Source of the DNA: an uncultured Paracoccus sp.
GTDB lineage: Bacteria > Pseudomonadota > Alphaproteobacteria > Rhodobacterales > Rhodobacteraceae
Assembly: GCF_947496875.1 (NCBI RefSeq)
Contig: NZ_CANMEH010000002.1
Span: 395,688-459,687 of the forward strand
Length of the DNA stretch: 64,000 bases
Direction of reading: 5' to 3'
The notes beneath the pieces are model-generated. The model was not told where the DNA came from and did no database searches. It saw nothing but the letters and a program-made list of their open reading frames with translations. Within the stretch, counting starts at the first letter, position 1, and every line of letters begins with the position of its first letter. A program made the position numbers and the translations under genes. This document shows, piece by piece, positions 40,450-51,053 of this stretch.

Positions 40450-42153
40450 ATGACGCATCCGGGTCACCTGTTCCGAAATCCCTTGCTCGCCGCGGCTGGA
40501 GCGGTCCTGAGCGCTCTCGTGGCGGTCCCGACGCTTGCCCAGCCAGCGCCAGCGCCACCGGCTACGCCGCAGCCCGAAGCGGCCGCGGAGCCTGCCGCCA
40601 TTGCTGCCGCAGAAGCTCCCGAAACTCTGGCCGAGGATCAGAGCCTGACGGTCTGGAGCCGCGATCCGATCCGCACCCTCGACCCGCAGAAATCGGGCGA
40701 CCCGGTGTCCGACCAGGCGATCCGTTTGCTGTTCGAGGGGCTGTACAGGCCCGGTCCGGACGGACGGCCGCTGCCGGCAATGGCCGAACGGCACGAGGTG
40801 TCCGCGGACGGGCTGACCTGGCGCTTTCACCTGCGACCGGGCGTGACCTGGGCGGACGGGGCCGCCCTGACGGCGGGCGATTTCGTGACGGCCTTCCGCC
40901 GCCTGGCCGATCCGGCCTTCGGGTCGCCGGGCGGATGGTTCACCCAGCTGATGGGTCTGCGGAACGCGGATGCCGTGGTGCGGGGCGACGCCCCGCCTAG
41001 CGAGCTGGGGGTGCGGGCCGTCGACGACGACACGCTGGAACTGGCGTTGCGCACACCGACACCCTGGATCGACAAGGCGGTGATGCGCGTCTGGACCTTC
41101 CCCGTGCCGACGGCGCGCCTGGAAGCTGCGGCCACCGACGGTGCCGAATGGACGGCCAGCGACCGGCTGATCGGAAATGGTCCGTTCGCGCTGCGAAACT
41201 TCGACGCCGAGAAAGGCGCGGGCTTCACCCGCAACGCACGCTGGCGCGATGCGGACTCGGTTCGGCTGACCGAGATCGAGATCCGGACCGGCGGCGCGGC
41301 CGCCGCGGCGCTGGACCGCTTCGACGCGGGCGAAATCGACCTGCTCGCGGTCCCCGGGCCGCTGTTCGGGGATTGGTCGAAGGGACGGGAAGACGCGGCC
41401 GCCGCACTGCCCCGCGCCTGCACCAACGGTCTGATCGTCAATGTCGGCGAAGATGCGCTGCCCCTGCTGAAGAAGCCAGCTGTCCGCCGGGCCCTGTCGC
41501 TGGCGATCGACCGGCAGGCGATCGTTGCGGCGCTGGGCGGCGGGCAGCGTCCGGCATGGGGGTGGGTGCCCCCGGGCATGGACGGATTCGTCGAACCGCC
41601 CGTGCCGGATGCCGCCCGCACCCAGGACGACCGGATGGCCGAGGCCGCGCGGCTGATGGCCGGCGCGGGGGTCGGCACCGAAACATCGATGCGGCTGACG
41701 CTGCACTACAACAGTTCCCCCGCACACGAGACGGTGGCAGCTGCGCTGCGCGCCGCGTGGAAGCCGCTGGGGGTCGATCTTCGCCTGATCCACGCCGACT
41801 GGACCGAGCATGCCGATCTAGTCAGGACGGGCGAATTCCAGCTCGCGCGGTGGGGGTGGTGTGCGGACGTGAACGATGCGTCCGTTTTCCTGCGGCAGTT
41901 CCGCAGCGACGGCATCAATCCCGGCGGATTCTCCGATCCCGCCTACGACCGGCTCACAGCCGAAGCAGCCACCGCCGCCGATCCCGATCCGCAGAACACC
42001 CGGGCGGCGGGCATCCTGCGGGATCAGGTGCCGATCATCCCGATCTTCCATTATGCCACGCCGCTGCTGATCGCCCCTGACCTGCGCGGGGTGGCGTGGG
42101 ACGACCCGATGGGCGGCTGGTCCGGTCAGGACATCTGGCGCGCGGCCGAGTAG
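40450..42153 (+). CDS. Peptide ABC transporter substrate-binding protein (family 5), orphan
   Basis: The 567-residue OppA/DppA-class periplasmic protein has a signal peptide ending VPTLAQ near residue 31 and an Ala/Pro/Glu-rich spacer to about residue 63. The SBP_bac_5 domain then shows LTVWSRDPIRTLDPQKSGDP, FEGLYRPGPDGRPLPAMAE and FHLRPGVTWADGAALTAGDF. It stands alone: no permease or ATPase of its own is adjacent on this strand, although a complete Yej system lies on the other strand 1.3 kb away. It may feed a permease encoded elsewhere. Confidence 0.9.
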   Translation: MTHPGHLFRNPLLAAAGAVLSALVAVPTLAQPAPAPPATPQPEAAAEPAAIAAAEAPETLAEDQSLTVWSRDPIRTLDPQKSGDPVSDQAIRLLFEGLYRPGPDGRPLPAMAERHEVSADGLTWRFHLRPGVTWADGAALTAGDFVTAFRRLADPAFGSPGGWFTQLMGLRNADAVVRGDAPPSELGVRAVDDDTLELALRTPTPWIDKAVMRVWTFPVPTARLEAAATDGAEWTASDRLIGNGPFALRNFDAEKGAGFTRNARWRDADSVRLTEIEIRTGGAAAAALDRFDAGEIDLLAVPGPLFGDWSKGREDAAAALPRACTNGLIVNVGEDALPLLKKPAVRRALSLAIDRQAIVAALGGGQRPAWGWVPPGMDGFVEPPVPDAARTQDDRMAEAARLMAGAGVGTETSMRLTLHYNSSPAHETVAAALRAAWKPLGVDLRLIHADWTEHADLVRTGEFQLARWGWCADVNDASVFLRQFRSDGINPGGFSDPAYDRLTAEAATAADPDPQNTRAAGILRDQVPIIPIFHYATPLLIAPDLRGVAWDDPMGGWSGQDIWRAAE

Positions 42154-42170
42154 CGGACGACCTCGTGTAG

Positions 42171-43397
42171 TTAGCGGTGGCTCGGGTCGAAGGCTTCGAC
42201 CCATTCGATCTGGCGCGGCAGTGAGTGCCGTTTCAGGTCGTACCGGCTGACGATCGTGTCCCGCGCCGCCTGTCTCAGTCGGGGCGCATCGTCGTCGCCC
42301 CGCAGCGCCTGGATCAACGCGGCCCGCAGCGCCGCCTGGTCGAAGAACGGGACAAGCCGGCCATTCTCGCCGTCCCGGATCAGTTCGCGGAGCGGTTCGG
42401 TATCCGACGCCACGACCAGCGCGCCGGCTGCCATCGCCTCGGTCAGCGACCAGCTGAGCACGAAGGGATAGGTGAGATAGCAATGAACCCGGGTCACCTG
42501 CAGCAGTGACAGGTACTGGGCATAGGGCACCCGGCCCAGGAAGTGCACACGATCGACCGGCAACCGGTCGCCCAGTTCCGCCAGCAACCTGGCCTTCCAG
42601 CTGCCGCCCCCCGGGGGGGCCGCGCCATAGCTGGTGCCATCGCCGCCAACCAGCACGGCATGCGCCCGGGGACGTGCCGCGAGCACCTCTGGCAGGGTCC
42701 GCATCAGGACATGGAACCCGCGATAGGGCTCGAGCGAGCGTGAAACGAAGCTGACCACCTCGTCGCCCGCCCGCAGCACCCGCCCGTCCGGCAGCGCGAT
42801 TGTCGCGGCCGGGTCGGGCCGGACGAGGTCCGTGTCGATCCCGTCGTGGATCACCGTCAGCTTCTGACGCAGCTCCGAAGGAAAACTGTCGGCCTGATAG
42901 CGGGTGGGGGTGATCCCCGCATCCGCCTGGACCAGACCCTGGATCAGGTGGGCCGAACGGGCGATGGTGGACACCCGCCCCTCATCCGTGCCGGGGCTGA
43001 TCTCGGGGTCGAAGCCGACGTCCTGACCCCGGGTGCGGTACATCAGTTCTGCATAGACCAGCAGCCGGGCATCGGGCCAGATCTCGCGCAGGAACAGCGT
43101 CTCGCCCCAGCCGGTATGCCCCAGGATCACGTCGGGGACATAGCCGTGGCGGTCGCGCAGCGCCCGGGCGCCGCGTGCGGCCAGCCAGCCCCGTTCGGCC
43201 ATCTCCGCATAGGTCCGGCCCAGCGCGTGACTGACGGTTGGCTTTGGCGGGGTCGCGTAGCGGACCACCGGCACCGGAGACGGGCGCAGGTTGCCGGCAT
43301 CGGTCAGCGCCAGCACGTCGTGGCCCCGCGCGGCCAGTGCCGGTGCCAGATGCGGGAACTGCCCGGGAAAGTTCTGGTGAACGAACAGGATACGCAT
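42171..43397 (-). CDS. Glycosyltransferase, GT4-like
   Basis: The 408-residue GT-B fold protein starts MRILFVHQNFPGQFPHL. The C-terminal half has a donor-binding region with VSFVSRSLEPYRGFHVLM, YLTYPFVLSWSLTEAMAAGALVV and the E-x7-E-like PLRELIRDGENGRLV. It probably uses a nucleotide sugar to build an exopolysaccharide or lipid-linked glycan. It lies just after the yejF stop (20 bases) on the same strand, so it may be read from the yej transcript, though the function is unrelated. No other polysaccharide genes are in the window. Confidence 0.9.
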   Translation of the reverse strand: MRILFVHQNFPGQFPHLAPALAARGHDVLALTDAGNLRPSPVPVVRYATPPKPTVSHALGRTYAEMAERGWLAARGARALRDRHGYVPDVILGHTGWGETLFLREIWPDARLLVYAELMYRTRGQDVGFDPEISPGTDEGRVSTIARSAHLIQGLVQADAGITPTRYQADSFPSELRQKLTVIHDGIDTDLVRPDPAATIALPDGRVLRAGDEVVSFVSRSLEPYRGFHVLMRTLPEVLAARPRAHAVLVGGDGTSYGAAPPGGGSWKARLLAELGDRLPVDRVHFLGRVPYAQYLSLLQVTRVHCYLTYPFVLSWSLTEAMAAGALVVASDTEPLRELIRDGENGRLVPFFDQAALRAALIQALRGDDDAPRLRQAARDTIVSRYDLKRHSLPRQIEWVEAFDPSHR

Positions 43398-43416
43398 GGC
43401 GGTCGATGCCCGCGCC

Positions 43417-45201
43417 TCAGGCCCGGTGGTCGTGCAGGGCAGCAGCCAGCAGGTCGCGCGTATAATCGGCCGCCGGGCTTGAAAAGATCCGCGCGGCGGG
43501 CCCCTGTTCCACCACCTCGCCCCCGCGCATCACCAGGATTTGGTGCGACATGGCGCGGACCACCCGCAGGTCGTGGCTGATGAAAAGGTAGGCCAGGCCG
43601 TATTTCCGCTGCAACCCGCGCAGCAGGTCGACGATCTGCACCTGCACCGTCATGTCCAGCGCGCTGGTGGGTTCATCCAGCACCATCAGCCGCGGCCGCA
43701 GGATCATGGCTCGGGCGATCGCGATCCGCTGGCGCTGCCCTCCGGAAAATTCGTGCGGATAGCGGTCCATCACCGCCGGGTCCAGACCGACCTCCTCCAT
43801 GATCTCGGCCACCATCTCTCGCCGGTTGCGGCCCTTCTCGACGCCGTGGACGCCGAGGCCCTCGGCAATGATCTGCGCGATGGTCATGCGCGGCGACAGG
43901 CTGCCGAACGGATCCTGAAACACCATCTGCATGTCGCGGCGCAGACGCCGCAACTGACCGGAGGACCAGCGCTGGATGTCCTCGCCCATGTAGAGGATCG
44001 GACCGCGGCTTTCGATCAGCCGCATGATCGCCAGCGCGAGGGTGGTCTTGCCCGACCCGGATTCGCCCACGATGCCCAGCGTCTCGCCCGCGCGGACCGA
44101 CAGCGTCGCGCCGTTCACCGCCTTGATGTGGCCGACGGTGCGGCGCAGCAGCCCCCGGCGGATCGGGAACCAGACCTTCAGGTCATCGGTCGACACCATT
44201 TCCGCGGCATCGGACTCGACGGGATCAGCCTCGCCCCTCGGTTCGGCGGCCAGCAGCTTGCGCGTATAGGGGTGCCGGGGGTTGCGAAAGATGTCCTCGA
44301 CCGGGCCCTGTTCGACGATCCGGCCACCCTGCATGACACAGACCCGGTCGGCGATCCGGCGGACGATCCCCAGATCGTGGCTGATGAACAGCAGCGACAG
44401 GCCTTCGTCCCGTTTCAGATCGGCCAGCAGGTCCAGAATCTGCGCCTGGATGGTGACGTCCAGCGCGGTCGTCGGCTCGTCGGCAACCAGAAGCGCGGGC
44501 CCGTTCGCCAGCGCCATGGCGATCATCACCCGCTGGCGCTGGCCGCCCGAGAGCTGGTGCGGGTAATCCGCAAGCCGGCTTTCCGGGTCGCGGATGCCGA
44601 CGCGGTCGAGCAGGTCAAGGATCCGCGTCCGCGCCTTGTTGCCGGTGAGCCCCTGATGCAGTTCCAGGCTCTCGGCCAACTGCTTCTCGATCGTGTGCAG
44701 CGGGTTGAGCGAGGTCATCGGCTCCTGAAAGATGAAGCTGATGTCGTTGCCGCGCACCGCCCGCAGCCGCGCCTCCGAGGCGCCGATCATTTCCGCCCCG
44801 TCATACAGCACGCTGCCGTGGACGATCGCCGCGTCGCCCAGCAACTGCACAGTGCTGAGCGCGGTGACGGACTTGCCGGACCCAGATTCGCCGACCAGCG
44901 CGACCGTTTCGCCGCGACGAACGGCAAAGCTGACGCCGCTGACGGCCTGCGTCACGGTGCCGTCCTGGCTGAAGCTGACGTTCAGGTCACGGACCTGCAG
45001 AACCAGATCGTCAGCAGGATCGGATGCAGCGTCTGCGGGCGGCGACTGACGAAGCTCGCCCTCATCCGCGCTGCGCTGCTGCCGGTCGATGTCAGGCGGC
45101 TCGGCGGGCACCGCAGCCGCGGCCCCGGGGGTCGGGACGACCGGGGGAACGATGTCTGCGGGCGGGTGCATGGGCCCGGCGGGGTCGCGGGGGTCGGTCA
45201 T
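43417..45201 (-). CDS. yejF: Microcin C/peptide ABC transporter, dual ATPase YejF
   Basis: The 594-residue protein has two complete ABC domains in tandem. The first has [28 protein letters not shown] and [12 protein letters not shown]; the second has [32 protein letters not shown] and [12 protein letters not shown]. An N-terminal Pro/Ala-rich tail of about 65 residues is not typical of YejF. The start is nevertheless supported by an ATGA overlap with the yejE stop. It powers the YejABEF peptide importer. Confidence 0.94.
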   Translation of the reverse strand: MTDPRDPAGPMHPPADIVPPVVPTPGAAAAVPAEPPDIDRQQRSADEGELRQSPPADAASDPADDLVLQVRDLNVSFSQDGTVTQAVSGVSFAVRRGETVALVGESGSGKSVTALSTVQLLGDAAIVHGSVLYDGAEMIGASEARLRAVRGNDISFIFQEPMTSLNPLHTIEKQLAESLELHQGLTGNKARTRILDLLDRVGIRDPESRLADYPHQLSGGQRQRVMIAMALANGPALLVADEPTTALDVTIQAQILDLLADLKRDEGLSLLFISHDLGIVRRIADRVCVMQGGRIVEQGPVEDIFRNPRHPYTRKLLAAEPRGEADPVESDAAEMVSTDDLKVWFPIRRGLLRRTVGHIKAVNGATLSVRAGETLGIVGESGSGKTTLALAIMRLIESRGPILYMGEDIQRWSSGQLRRLRRDMQMVFQDPFGSLSPRMTIAQIIAEGLGVHGVEKGRNRREMVAEIMEEVGLDPAVMDRYPHEFSGGQRQRIAIARAMILRPRLMVLDEPTSALDMTVQVQIVDLLRGLQRKYGLAYLFISHDLRVVRAMSHQILVMRGGEVVEQGPAARIFSSPAADYTRDLLAAALHDHRA

Positions 45202-46301
45202 CGGAAGGTCTTGCGCGGATCAAAGGCGTCGCGGATGCCTTCGAAGATGAAGACCAGCAGCGATAGCATGATGGCAAAGGTGAAGAAGGCGGTGAACCCC
45301 AGCCACGGCGCCTGCAGGTTCTGTTTCGCCTGCAGCGCCAGTTCGCCGAGCGAGGGTGCGGACGCGGGCAGGCCATAGCCGAGATAGTCGAGCGCGGCGA
45401 GCGACGAGATCGTGCCGGTGACGACGAACGGCAGCATCGTCAGGGTGGCGACCATCGCGTTTGGCAGGATGTGCCGGAACATGATCGTCCCGTCGTTCAC
45501 TCCCAGCGCCCGCGCGGCGCGGACATACTCGAAATTGCGCGCCCGCAGGAATTCGGCCCGGACAACCCCCACCAGCGCGGGCCAGCCGAACAGGATCGAT
45601 ACCAGCACTAGCAGCCAGAAACTGCGACCCAGGATCGCGAACAGGATGATGATGACGTAGAGCGAGGGGGTCGAGCCCCAGATCTCCAGCAGCCGCTGAA
45701 AGATCAGGTCCGTCCGGCCGCCGAAATAGCCCTGCACCGCGCCCGCAGCGATCCCCAGCAGCGACGAGACAGCGGTCACGATAAGGGTAAACAGCATCGA
45801 GACCCGGAAGCCGTAGATGACGCGGGCCGTGACATCGCGGGTGGTGTCGTCGGTGCCCAGCCAGTGATCGGCATCCGGCGCGCTGGGGGCGGTGCCGACG
45901 TTGTTGATCGTCCGGTAGTGATAGGGAATAGGCGGCCAGATCATCCAGCCCTGCTCGGCCGCGGGCACATCGCTGCCCCCGGCCCGTACCGACGCCATGA
46001 AGTTTTCGGGTTCGTCCCAGCATTCCTGACGCCCGCCGGACACTATGAGGCACTGTACCGCGGGATCGCGATAGATCGCCTCGGTCCCGAAATCCCCGCC
46101 GAAGGCGGTTTCGGGATAGAAGCGATAGGCGGGGAAATGCAGCTCGCCGCGGTACGAGACGACCACCGGCTTGTCGTTCGCAATGACCTCGGCCAGCAGC
46201 GACAGCACGAACAACGCGGAAAAGATCACCAGCGACCAGAAGGCGCGGCGGTTGCGGCGGAAGTTCCGCCAGCGGCGTCGGTTCAGGGGCGACAGCTTCA
46301 T
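45198..46301 (-). CDS. yejE: Peptide ABC transporter permease YejE
   Basis: The 367-residue permease starts [19 protein letters not shown] and has a long periplasmic insert after the first helix (about residues 45-150, with two Cys), typical of YejE. The EAA loop [17 protein letters not shown] precedes the last helices. It overlaps yejB by four bases (ATGA). The frame upstream of 46301 is the yejB shadow, so this start is firm. Confidence 0.95.
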   Translation of the reverse strand: MKLSPLNRRRWRNFRRNRRAFWSLVIFSALFVLSLLAEVIANDKPVVVSYRGELHFPAYRFYPETAFGGDFGTEAIYRDPAVQCLIVSGGRQECWDEPENFMASVRAGGSDVPAAEQGWMIWPPIPYHYRTINNVGTAPSAPDADHWLGTDDTTRDVTARVIYGFRVSMLFTLIVTAVSSLLGIAAGAVQGYFGGRTDLIFQRLLEIWGSTPSLYVIIILFAILGRSFWLLVLVSILFGWPALVGVVRAEFLRARNFEYVRAARALGVNDGTIMFRHILPNAMVATLTMLPFVVTGTISSLAALDYLGYGLPASAPSLGELALQAKQNLQAPWLGFTAFFTFAIMLSLLVFIFEGIRDAFDPRKTFR

Positions 46302-47374
46302 CCGGCCCGCTTCTCGAAATCGATCCGCGGGTCGACCAGCACATACATCAGGTCCGACAGGATCCCGACGACCAATCCGAGCAGGCCGAACACATAGAGC
46401 GTCCCGAAGATCACCGGGTAGTCGCGTTGCACCGCGGCCTCGAACCCCAGCCGCCCCAGCCCGTCCAGCGAAAAGATCGTCTCGATCAGGATCGAACTGC
46501 CGAAGAACACCCCGAGAAACAGCGACGGAAACCCGGCGATGACGATCAGCATCGCGTTGCGGAAGACATGGCCGTACAACACACCTCGTTCCGTCAGGCC
46601 CTTGGCGCGGGCCGTCATCACGTACTGCTTGTTGATCTCGTCCAGGAAGCTGTTCTTGGTCAGCAGCGTCAGGGTCGCAAAGCTGGAAATCGTCGCGGCC
46701 GTGACCGGCAGCGTGATGTGCCACAGATAGTCGACGATCTTGCCCCACAGCGACAGGTCGGCAAAGTTGTCACTGACCAGCCCGCGCAGCGGAAAGATCT
46801 TCCAGTAGGATCCACCCGCGAACAGGACCATCAGCAGCACGGCAAACAGGAACCCCGGGATCGCATACCCCACGATGACCGTGCTGGAGGTCCAGGTGTC
46901 GAACGGCGTCCCGTCACGAACCGCCTTGCGGATCCCCAGCGGGATCGAGACCAGATAGGCCAGCAGGGTCGACCACAATCCCAGGGTAATCGACACCGGC
47001 ATCTTTTCCAGCACCAGATCGATCACGCTGATCGACCGGAACCAGCTTTCGCCGAAGTCGAAGCGCAGATAGTTCACCAGCATCGTCAGAAAGCGTTCGA
47101 CCGGCGGCTTGTCGAACCCGAACTCGCGTTCCAGTTCCGCGATGAACTCGGGCGGCAGACCCTGGGCGCCGGCATATTGCTCGCTGGCGCCGCCCTGACC
47201 GGCATCACCGCCGCCGGCGATGTTGCGGAACACGTCGCCTTCGCCCTGCACGCGGGCGACGATCTGCTCGATCGGGCCACCGGGCACGAACTGTGTCAGG
47301 GTAAAGTTCACCAGCATGATGCCGATCAGCGTCGGCACGATCAGCAGCAATCGTCGCAGAAGATATGCGCCCAT
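46298..47374 (-). CDS. yejB: Peptide ABC transporter permease YejB
   Basis: The 358-residue permease starts [21 protein letters not shown], the usual N-terminal helix. It has a long first periplasmic loop with a Gly/Ala-rich stretch (residues about 40-70) and the EAA loop [18 protein letters not shown]. It is second in the yejABEF operon, 44 bases after the yejA stop. Confidence 0.95.
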   Translation of the reverse strand: MGAYLLRRLLLIVPTLIGIMLVNFTLTQFVPGGPIEQIVARVQGEGDVFRNIAGGGDAGQGGASEQYAGAQGLPPEFIAELEREFGFDKPPVERFLTMLVNYLRFDFGESWFRSISVIDLVLEKMPVSITLGLWSTLLAYLVSIPLGIRKAVRDGTPFDTWTSSTVIVGYAIPGFLFAVLLMVLFAGGSYWKIFPLRGLVSDNFADLSLWGKIVDYLWHITLPVTAATISSFATLTLLTKNSFLDEINKQYVMTARAKGLTERGVLYGHVFRNAMLIVIAGFPSLFLGVFFGSSILIETIFSLDGLGRLGFEAAVQRDYPVIFGTLYVFGLLGLVVGILSDLMYVLVDPRIDFEKRAG

Positions 47375-47418
47375 GGTGACCGTCCTGCCCCGTCAGCTGT
47401 CCGGTCGGCCGCAGCAGA

Positions 47419-49332
47419 TCAGCGCAGCACCCCGGCTTCTTTCAGCCTCTGCGCCTTATCGGCGTCGTACCACCAGAAATCAAGCTCACCCAGGGCGAAG
47501 GGGGGCTGTTCATCCGGATGGGCGAAGATGTCCCAGTAGGCCACGGTGTGCATGGGCTTGTACCATTGCGGCACCCAGAACCGCAGCGCCCGCAGGACGC
47601 GGTCCAGCGCGTGGACGCGGGTGGTCAGTTCTTCCTGCGTGGTCGCGGCCTCGACCAGGCTGATCAGCCGGTCCACCGCCGGGTTGGCCAGCCCCATCGC
47701 GTTGAAGACGTCGTCCGTCGAGGCCGAGCCGAAGAACTGCTGCAGGCCGGAACCGGGGATCAGGTCCTGGCCCAGCGGCTGGCTGGGGTTGGTCATGTCG
47801 AACTCGTGCCGGCGCAGGCGGGATTCCATCTGCGCGTCGTCGATGCGGGTGTGGACCGCGTCGATGCCGAGCGCGCGCAGGTTCTCGACATAGGGATTGA
47901 GGACCCGGTCGAAGGTCTGCGATTCATTCAGCAATTCGACCCGCAAGGTTTCGCCGTTGGCATTGCGCCGCATCCCGTCGCGCGATCCGGGGTCGATGGT
48001 CCAGCCCGCCTCGTCCAGCAGGGCCGACGCCTTGCGCAGGTTCTGCCGATCCAGCTGGCGCGGGCCGCTGACCGGCGCGGTCACCGCCTCGTCCGTCAGC
48101 ACGCCCGCCGGTAGGTCGGCCGCAAGCGGTTCCAGGATCGCCAGTTCGTCGGCCGAAGGCGTGCCGGTGGCTTCCAGCGGCGAGTTGTCCCAGAAGCTGT
48201 CGACACGCTCGTACAGGCCGTAGAACAGCGTCTCGTTCGCCCATTCGAAGTTGAACGCCAGGCCGATCGCCTCGCGCACGCGCGGATCCTGGAACTGCGG
48301 TCGGCGCAGGTTCATCACCCACGCCTGGCCGCTGGCGACCTCGCCGCTGGGTAGCTCCTCCTTCACGACATGGCCGTTCTGGAACGCCGGAAAATTGTAG
48401 CGGGTCGCCCAGATGATGCTGCTGGCCTCGTTCCGGAACGTGTACTCGCCCGCCTTGAACGCCTCGAACGCGGTCTCGTAGTCGCCGAAATACTCGACGC
48501 GGATCCGATCGAAGTTGTGGCGCCCGACATTGATCGGCAGGTCCCGCCCCCAGTAGTCGGGATTGCGGCGATAGACGACGGTGCGGCCGATATCGGCGCT
48601 GTCGAAGACATAGGGGCCGGAACCGACGAACGGGACGGAGGAGCTGTCGGACAGGTCCCGGTCGTTCCGGTCGAAATCGGCCTGCGAGAACACCGGCAGC
48701 CCGCCCACCGCCTGGATCACGTCGCGGCGGGGATAGTCGGGCGTGAAGGTAAAGCGGATCCGCCGGTCGTCCAGCACCTCGGCACCCGCGACCTGCTGGG
48801 CGAGAACGGTGCGAAAGGATGACAGGCCCTTGTCGCGCAGTTGTTCATAGGAAAACAGCACGTCGTCCGCGGTGACCGGGGTGCCGTCGGAAAACCGGGC
48901 ATCCGGACGCAGGTTGAAGACGACCCAGTCGCGGCTTTCCGGATATTCGATGGTCTCGCACAGCAGGCAGTAGGCCGCCCCGACCTCGTCTGCGGTTCCG
49001 GTCAGCAGGCTTTCCAGCATGACCGTGGACAGCGCGGCGCCGCGGCCCTTGATCGTGAACGGGTTGTAGCTGTCGAACCCGCCGGCCGCCCATTCGCTGA
49101 TCTCGCCGCCCTTCGGGGCATCCGGGTTGACGTAGGCGAGATGGGGGAAATCCGCGGGCAGCTTCAACTCGCCGAAGACCGAGACGCCGTGCGCCACGAT
49201 CGTCGCCTCATCGGCCGGCGCAGCCTGCGCCGCGGGACCCGGGGCCTGCGCCCATGCGGAAACGGGAACAGCAGCAACGCCGGCCGCCATCGCGAGCAAG
49301 CCGGCCTGCATTGTCCTGTGCAGCAGCGTCAT
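47419..49332 (-). CDS. yejA: Peptide ABC transporter binding protein YejA
   Basis: The 637-residue family-5 binding protein has a signal peptide ending VSAWAQ near residue 28. Landmarks are AHGVSVFGELKLPADFPHL, YVNPDAPKGG and the C-terminal WYKPMHTVAYWD, as in YejA. The ATG at 49332 follows an AAGGGGG site; the frame upstream lacks signal-peptide character. It is the first gene of the operon. The known role in other bacteria is import of microcin C-like and other short peptides. Confidence 0.95.
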   Translation of the reverse strand: MTLLHRTMQAGLLAMAAGVAAVPVSAWAQAPGPAAQAAPADEATIVAHGVSVFGELKLPADFPHLAYVNPDAPKGGEISEWAAGGFDSYNPFTIKGRGAALSTVMLESLLTGTADEVGAAYCLLCETIEYPESRDWVVFNLRPDARFSDGTPVTADDVLFSYEQLRDKGLSSFRTVLAQQVAGAEVLDDRRIRFTFTPDYPRRDVIQAVGGLPVFSQADFDRNDRDLSDSSSVPFVGSGPYVFDSADIGRTVVYRRNPDYWGRDLPINVGRHNFDRIRVEYFGDYETAFEAFKAGEYTFRNEASSIIWATRYNFPAFQNGHVVKEELPSGEVASGQAWVMNLRRPQFQDPRVREAIGLAFNFEWANETLFYGLYERVDSFWDNSPLEATGTPSADELAILEPLAADLPAGVLTDEAVTAPVSGPRQLDRQNLRKASALLDEAGWTIDPGSRDGMRRNANGETLRVELLNESQTFDRVLNPYVENLRALGIDAVHTRIDDAQMESRLRRHEFDMTNPSQPLGQDLIPGSGLQQFFGSASTDDVFNAMGLANPAVDRLISLVEAATTQEELTTRVHALDRVLRALRFWVPQWYKPMHTVAYWDIFAHPDEQPPFALGELDFWWYDADKAQRLKEAGVLR

Positions 49333-49423
49333 CCACCGGCCCCCTTTTCGATCCGCATCACCGGGCAAGGCTAGGCCGGCCCGTCCGCCGACCGCAAGTG
49401 TCTCTCGCGATCCTGTGCACAGC

Positions 49424-49453
49424 AAAAAGGCGCGGGAAGGTCCCGCGCCTTTT
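49424..49453 (-). terminator. Rho-independent terminator of cycM
   Basis: A 13-base perfect stem (AAAAGGCGCGGGA with TCCCGCGCCTTTT) has a 3-base loop. On the minus strand the stem is followed by a T-run, 25 bases after the cycM stop. A T-run exists on the other strand too, so it could act in both directions, but only cycM faces it. Confidence 0.88.
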
Positions 49454-49477
49454 GGGCCGATCGACTGTCTGGACGGC

Positions 49478-50020
49478 TCAGTTGACCGTCTGCAGATAGG
49501 CGATCACGTTGGCTCGGTCCTCGGGCTTGTCCAGACCGGCAAAGACCATCTTGGTCCCGGGCACGACGCCCTTCGGGTCCTCAAGGAATGTCTGCAGCGC
49601 CTCGGGCTCCCAGGTCGGGGCCTCGGCCGCATGCGCCACCATTGCGTCGGAATAGCTGAAGCCGTCCACACTTGCCACCGGTCGACCGACGACGCCGTTC
49701 AGATAAGGGCCCGTGGCACTGCCACCGTCGAGCTTGTGGCAAGCCCGGCACTTGCCGAACACGCGTTCGCCCGCGCCCGCATCGGCCGACGCCAGCAGCG
49801 TGGCAAAGTCCGGCCCCTCATCGGCCGCTTCTTCCTCGCCCTCGGCGCCGCCGTCGTCCACCGCGATCCGATAGGCCTGCGGATGCTCCTCACCCTCGGC
49901 GACATGGCCGGTCGGACCGACGTGATACAGCGCCGACGCCCCCCACGACACCAGCAGCAGGAACAGCAACGAGCCGATCAGTGCGCCCGCCGCCTTGGTG
50001 ATCGTCATCGTGTTGAACAT
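49478..50020 (-). CDS. cycM: Membrane-anchored cytochrome c552-type protein (CycM)
   Basis: The 180-residue cytochrome has an uncleaved N-terminal anchor ([22 protein letters not shown], about 10-31), an acidic periplasmic linker (Glu/Asp-rich, about 42-70), and a class I cytochrome c domain. The haem motif is CRACHKLDG near residue 92 and the sixth-ligand Met lies in PGTKMVF near residue 155. This matches CycM of Paracoccus/Bradyrhizobium, which carries electrons from the bc1 complex to the aa3 oxidase. It is divergent from pheA, an arrangement I recall as common in Rhodobacterales. A terminator follows. Confidence 0.94.
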   Translation of the reverse strand: MFNTMTITKAAGALIGSLLFLLLVSWGASALYHVGPTGHVAEGEEHPQAYRIAVDDGGAEGEEEAADEGPDFATLLASADAGAGERVFGKCRACHKLDGGSATGPYLNGVVGRPVASVDGFSYSDAMVAHAAEAPTWEPEALQTFLEDPKGVVPGTKMVFAGLDKPEDRANVIAYLQTVN

Positions 50021-50156
50021 GCCTGCGGTCCTCGTCGGGTAAGGCTGGAAAATCTGCCCGTATCTATGCCCTTTCGCTTTGCCGGTTCAAGGTATAGTTC
50101 CGCGCCCATCCACAGAAACGGCGTGGCGCGACGTCGCCCGCAACCAGGTGCGCCAG

Positions 50157-51026
50157 ATGACCGCCTCGACCAACCGCATCGCGTTCCAGGGCGAACCGGG
50201 CGCCTACAGCCACGAGGCCTGCCGCGCCGCCCGCCCGGACATGGAGGCCCTGCCCTGCCGCACGTTCGAGGACGTGATCGAGGCGGTCCGGTCGCGCCAG
50301 GCGGATCTGGCGATGCTGCCCGTCGAGAACTCCACCTATGGCCGGGTGGCCGACATCCACCACCTGCTGCCCGAATCCGGGCTGCACATCATCGACGAGT
50401 GTTTCGTGCGCGTGCATATCAGCCTGCTGGCGGTGCCGGGCGCGACGCTGGACGACATCCGCGAGGCGATGAGCCACACGGTGCTGCTGGGCCAGTGCCG
50501 CAACTTCCTGCGCCAGTACGGCATCCGGTCGATCGTCGGTCCCGACACGGCCGGAAGCGCGATGCTGGTCGCGCAGCATGGCGACCGCCACCGCGGCGCC
50601 CTCGCCAGCGCGCTGGCCGGCGAGATCTACGGCCTGGACCGGCTTGCCGACCGGATCGAGGATCGCCAGAACAACACCACCCGGTTCCTGATCATGTCGC
50701 GCCAAGCCGACGAAAGCCGGCGTGCCAACCGTGCCGGCGATGACCGGATGCTGACCAGTTTCGTGTTCCGGGTGCGCAACATTCCCGCCGCGCTGTACAA
50801 GGCGATGGGCGGGTTCGCGACCAACGGCGTCAACATGACCAAGCTCGAAAGCTACATGGTCGACGGGGTGTTCACCGCCACCCAGTTCTACGCCGATGTC
50901 GAGGGTCACCCCGACGACCCCGCCGTGGCGAGGGCGCTGGAGGAACTGCGCTACTTCACCTCGGAGCTGACGATCCTGGGGGTCTATCCGGCCGATCCGC
51001 TGCGGGCCGAACAGGCGAGCGGCTGA
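50157..51026 (+). CDS. pheA: Prephenate dehydratase
   Basis: The 289-residue enzyme makes phenylpyruvate for phenylalanine synthesis. A periplasmic-binding-like catalytic domain (FQGEPGAYSHEA at the start; NNTTRFLIMSR, with the catalytic TRF, near residue 180) is followed by an ACT regulatory domain. The region FVFRVRNIPAALYKAMGGFA is the ACT start and KLESYMVDG is the position of the Phe-binding ESRP motif, here altered to ESYM. The ATG at 50157 opens directly on the catalytic domain. There is no chorismate mutase domain. Confidence 0.95.
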   Translation: MTASTNRIAFQGEPGAYSHEACRAARPDMEALPCRTFEDVIEAVRSRQADLAMLPVENSTYGRVADIHHLLPESGLHIIDECFVRVHISLLAVPGATLDDIREAMSHTVLLGQCRNFLRQYGIRSIVGPDTAGSAMLVAQHGDRHRGALASALAGEIYGLDRLADRIEDRQNNTTRFLIMSRQADESRRANRAGDDRMLTSFVFRVRNIPAALYKAMGGFATNGVNMTKLESYMVDGVFTATQFYADVEGHPDDPAVARALEELRYFTSELTILGVYPADPLRAEQASG

Positions 51027-51053
51027 GCGACGGCGCACTGCGATCGCAGCGCG

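Noticed and set aside
39565..41811. Long minus-strand extension of the dctM frame through dctQ and the peptide-binding protein gene
   Set aside because: Only the part from 39564 down encodes TRAP sequence; the extension is out of frame with dctQ and antisense to a convincing secreted protein.
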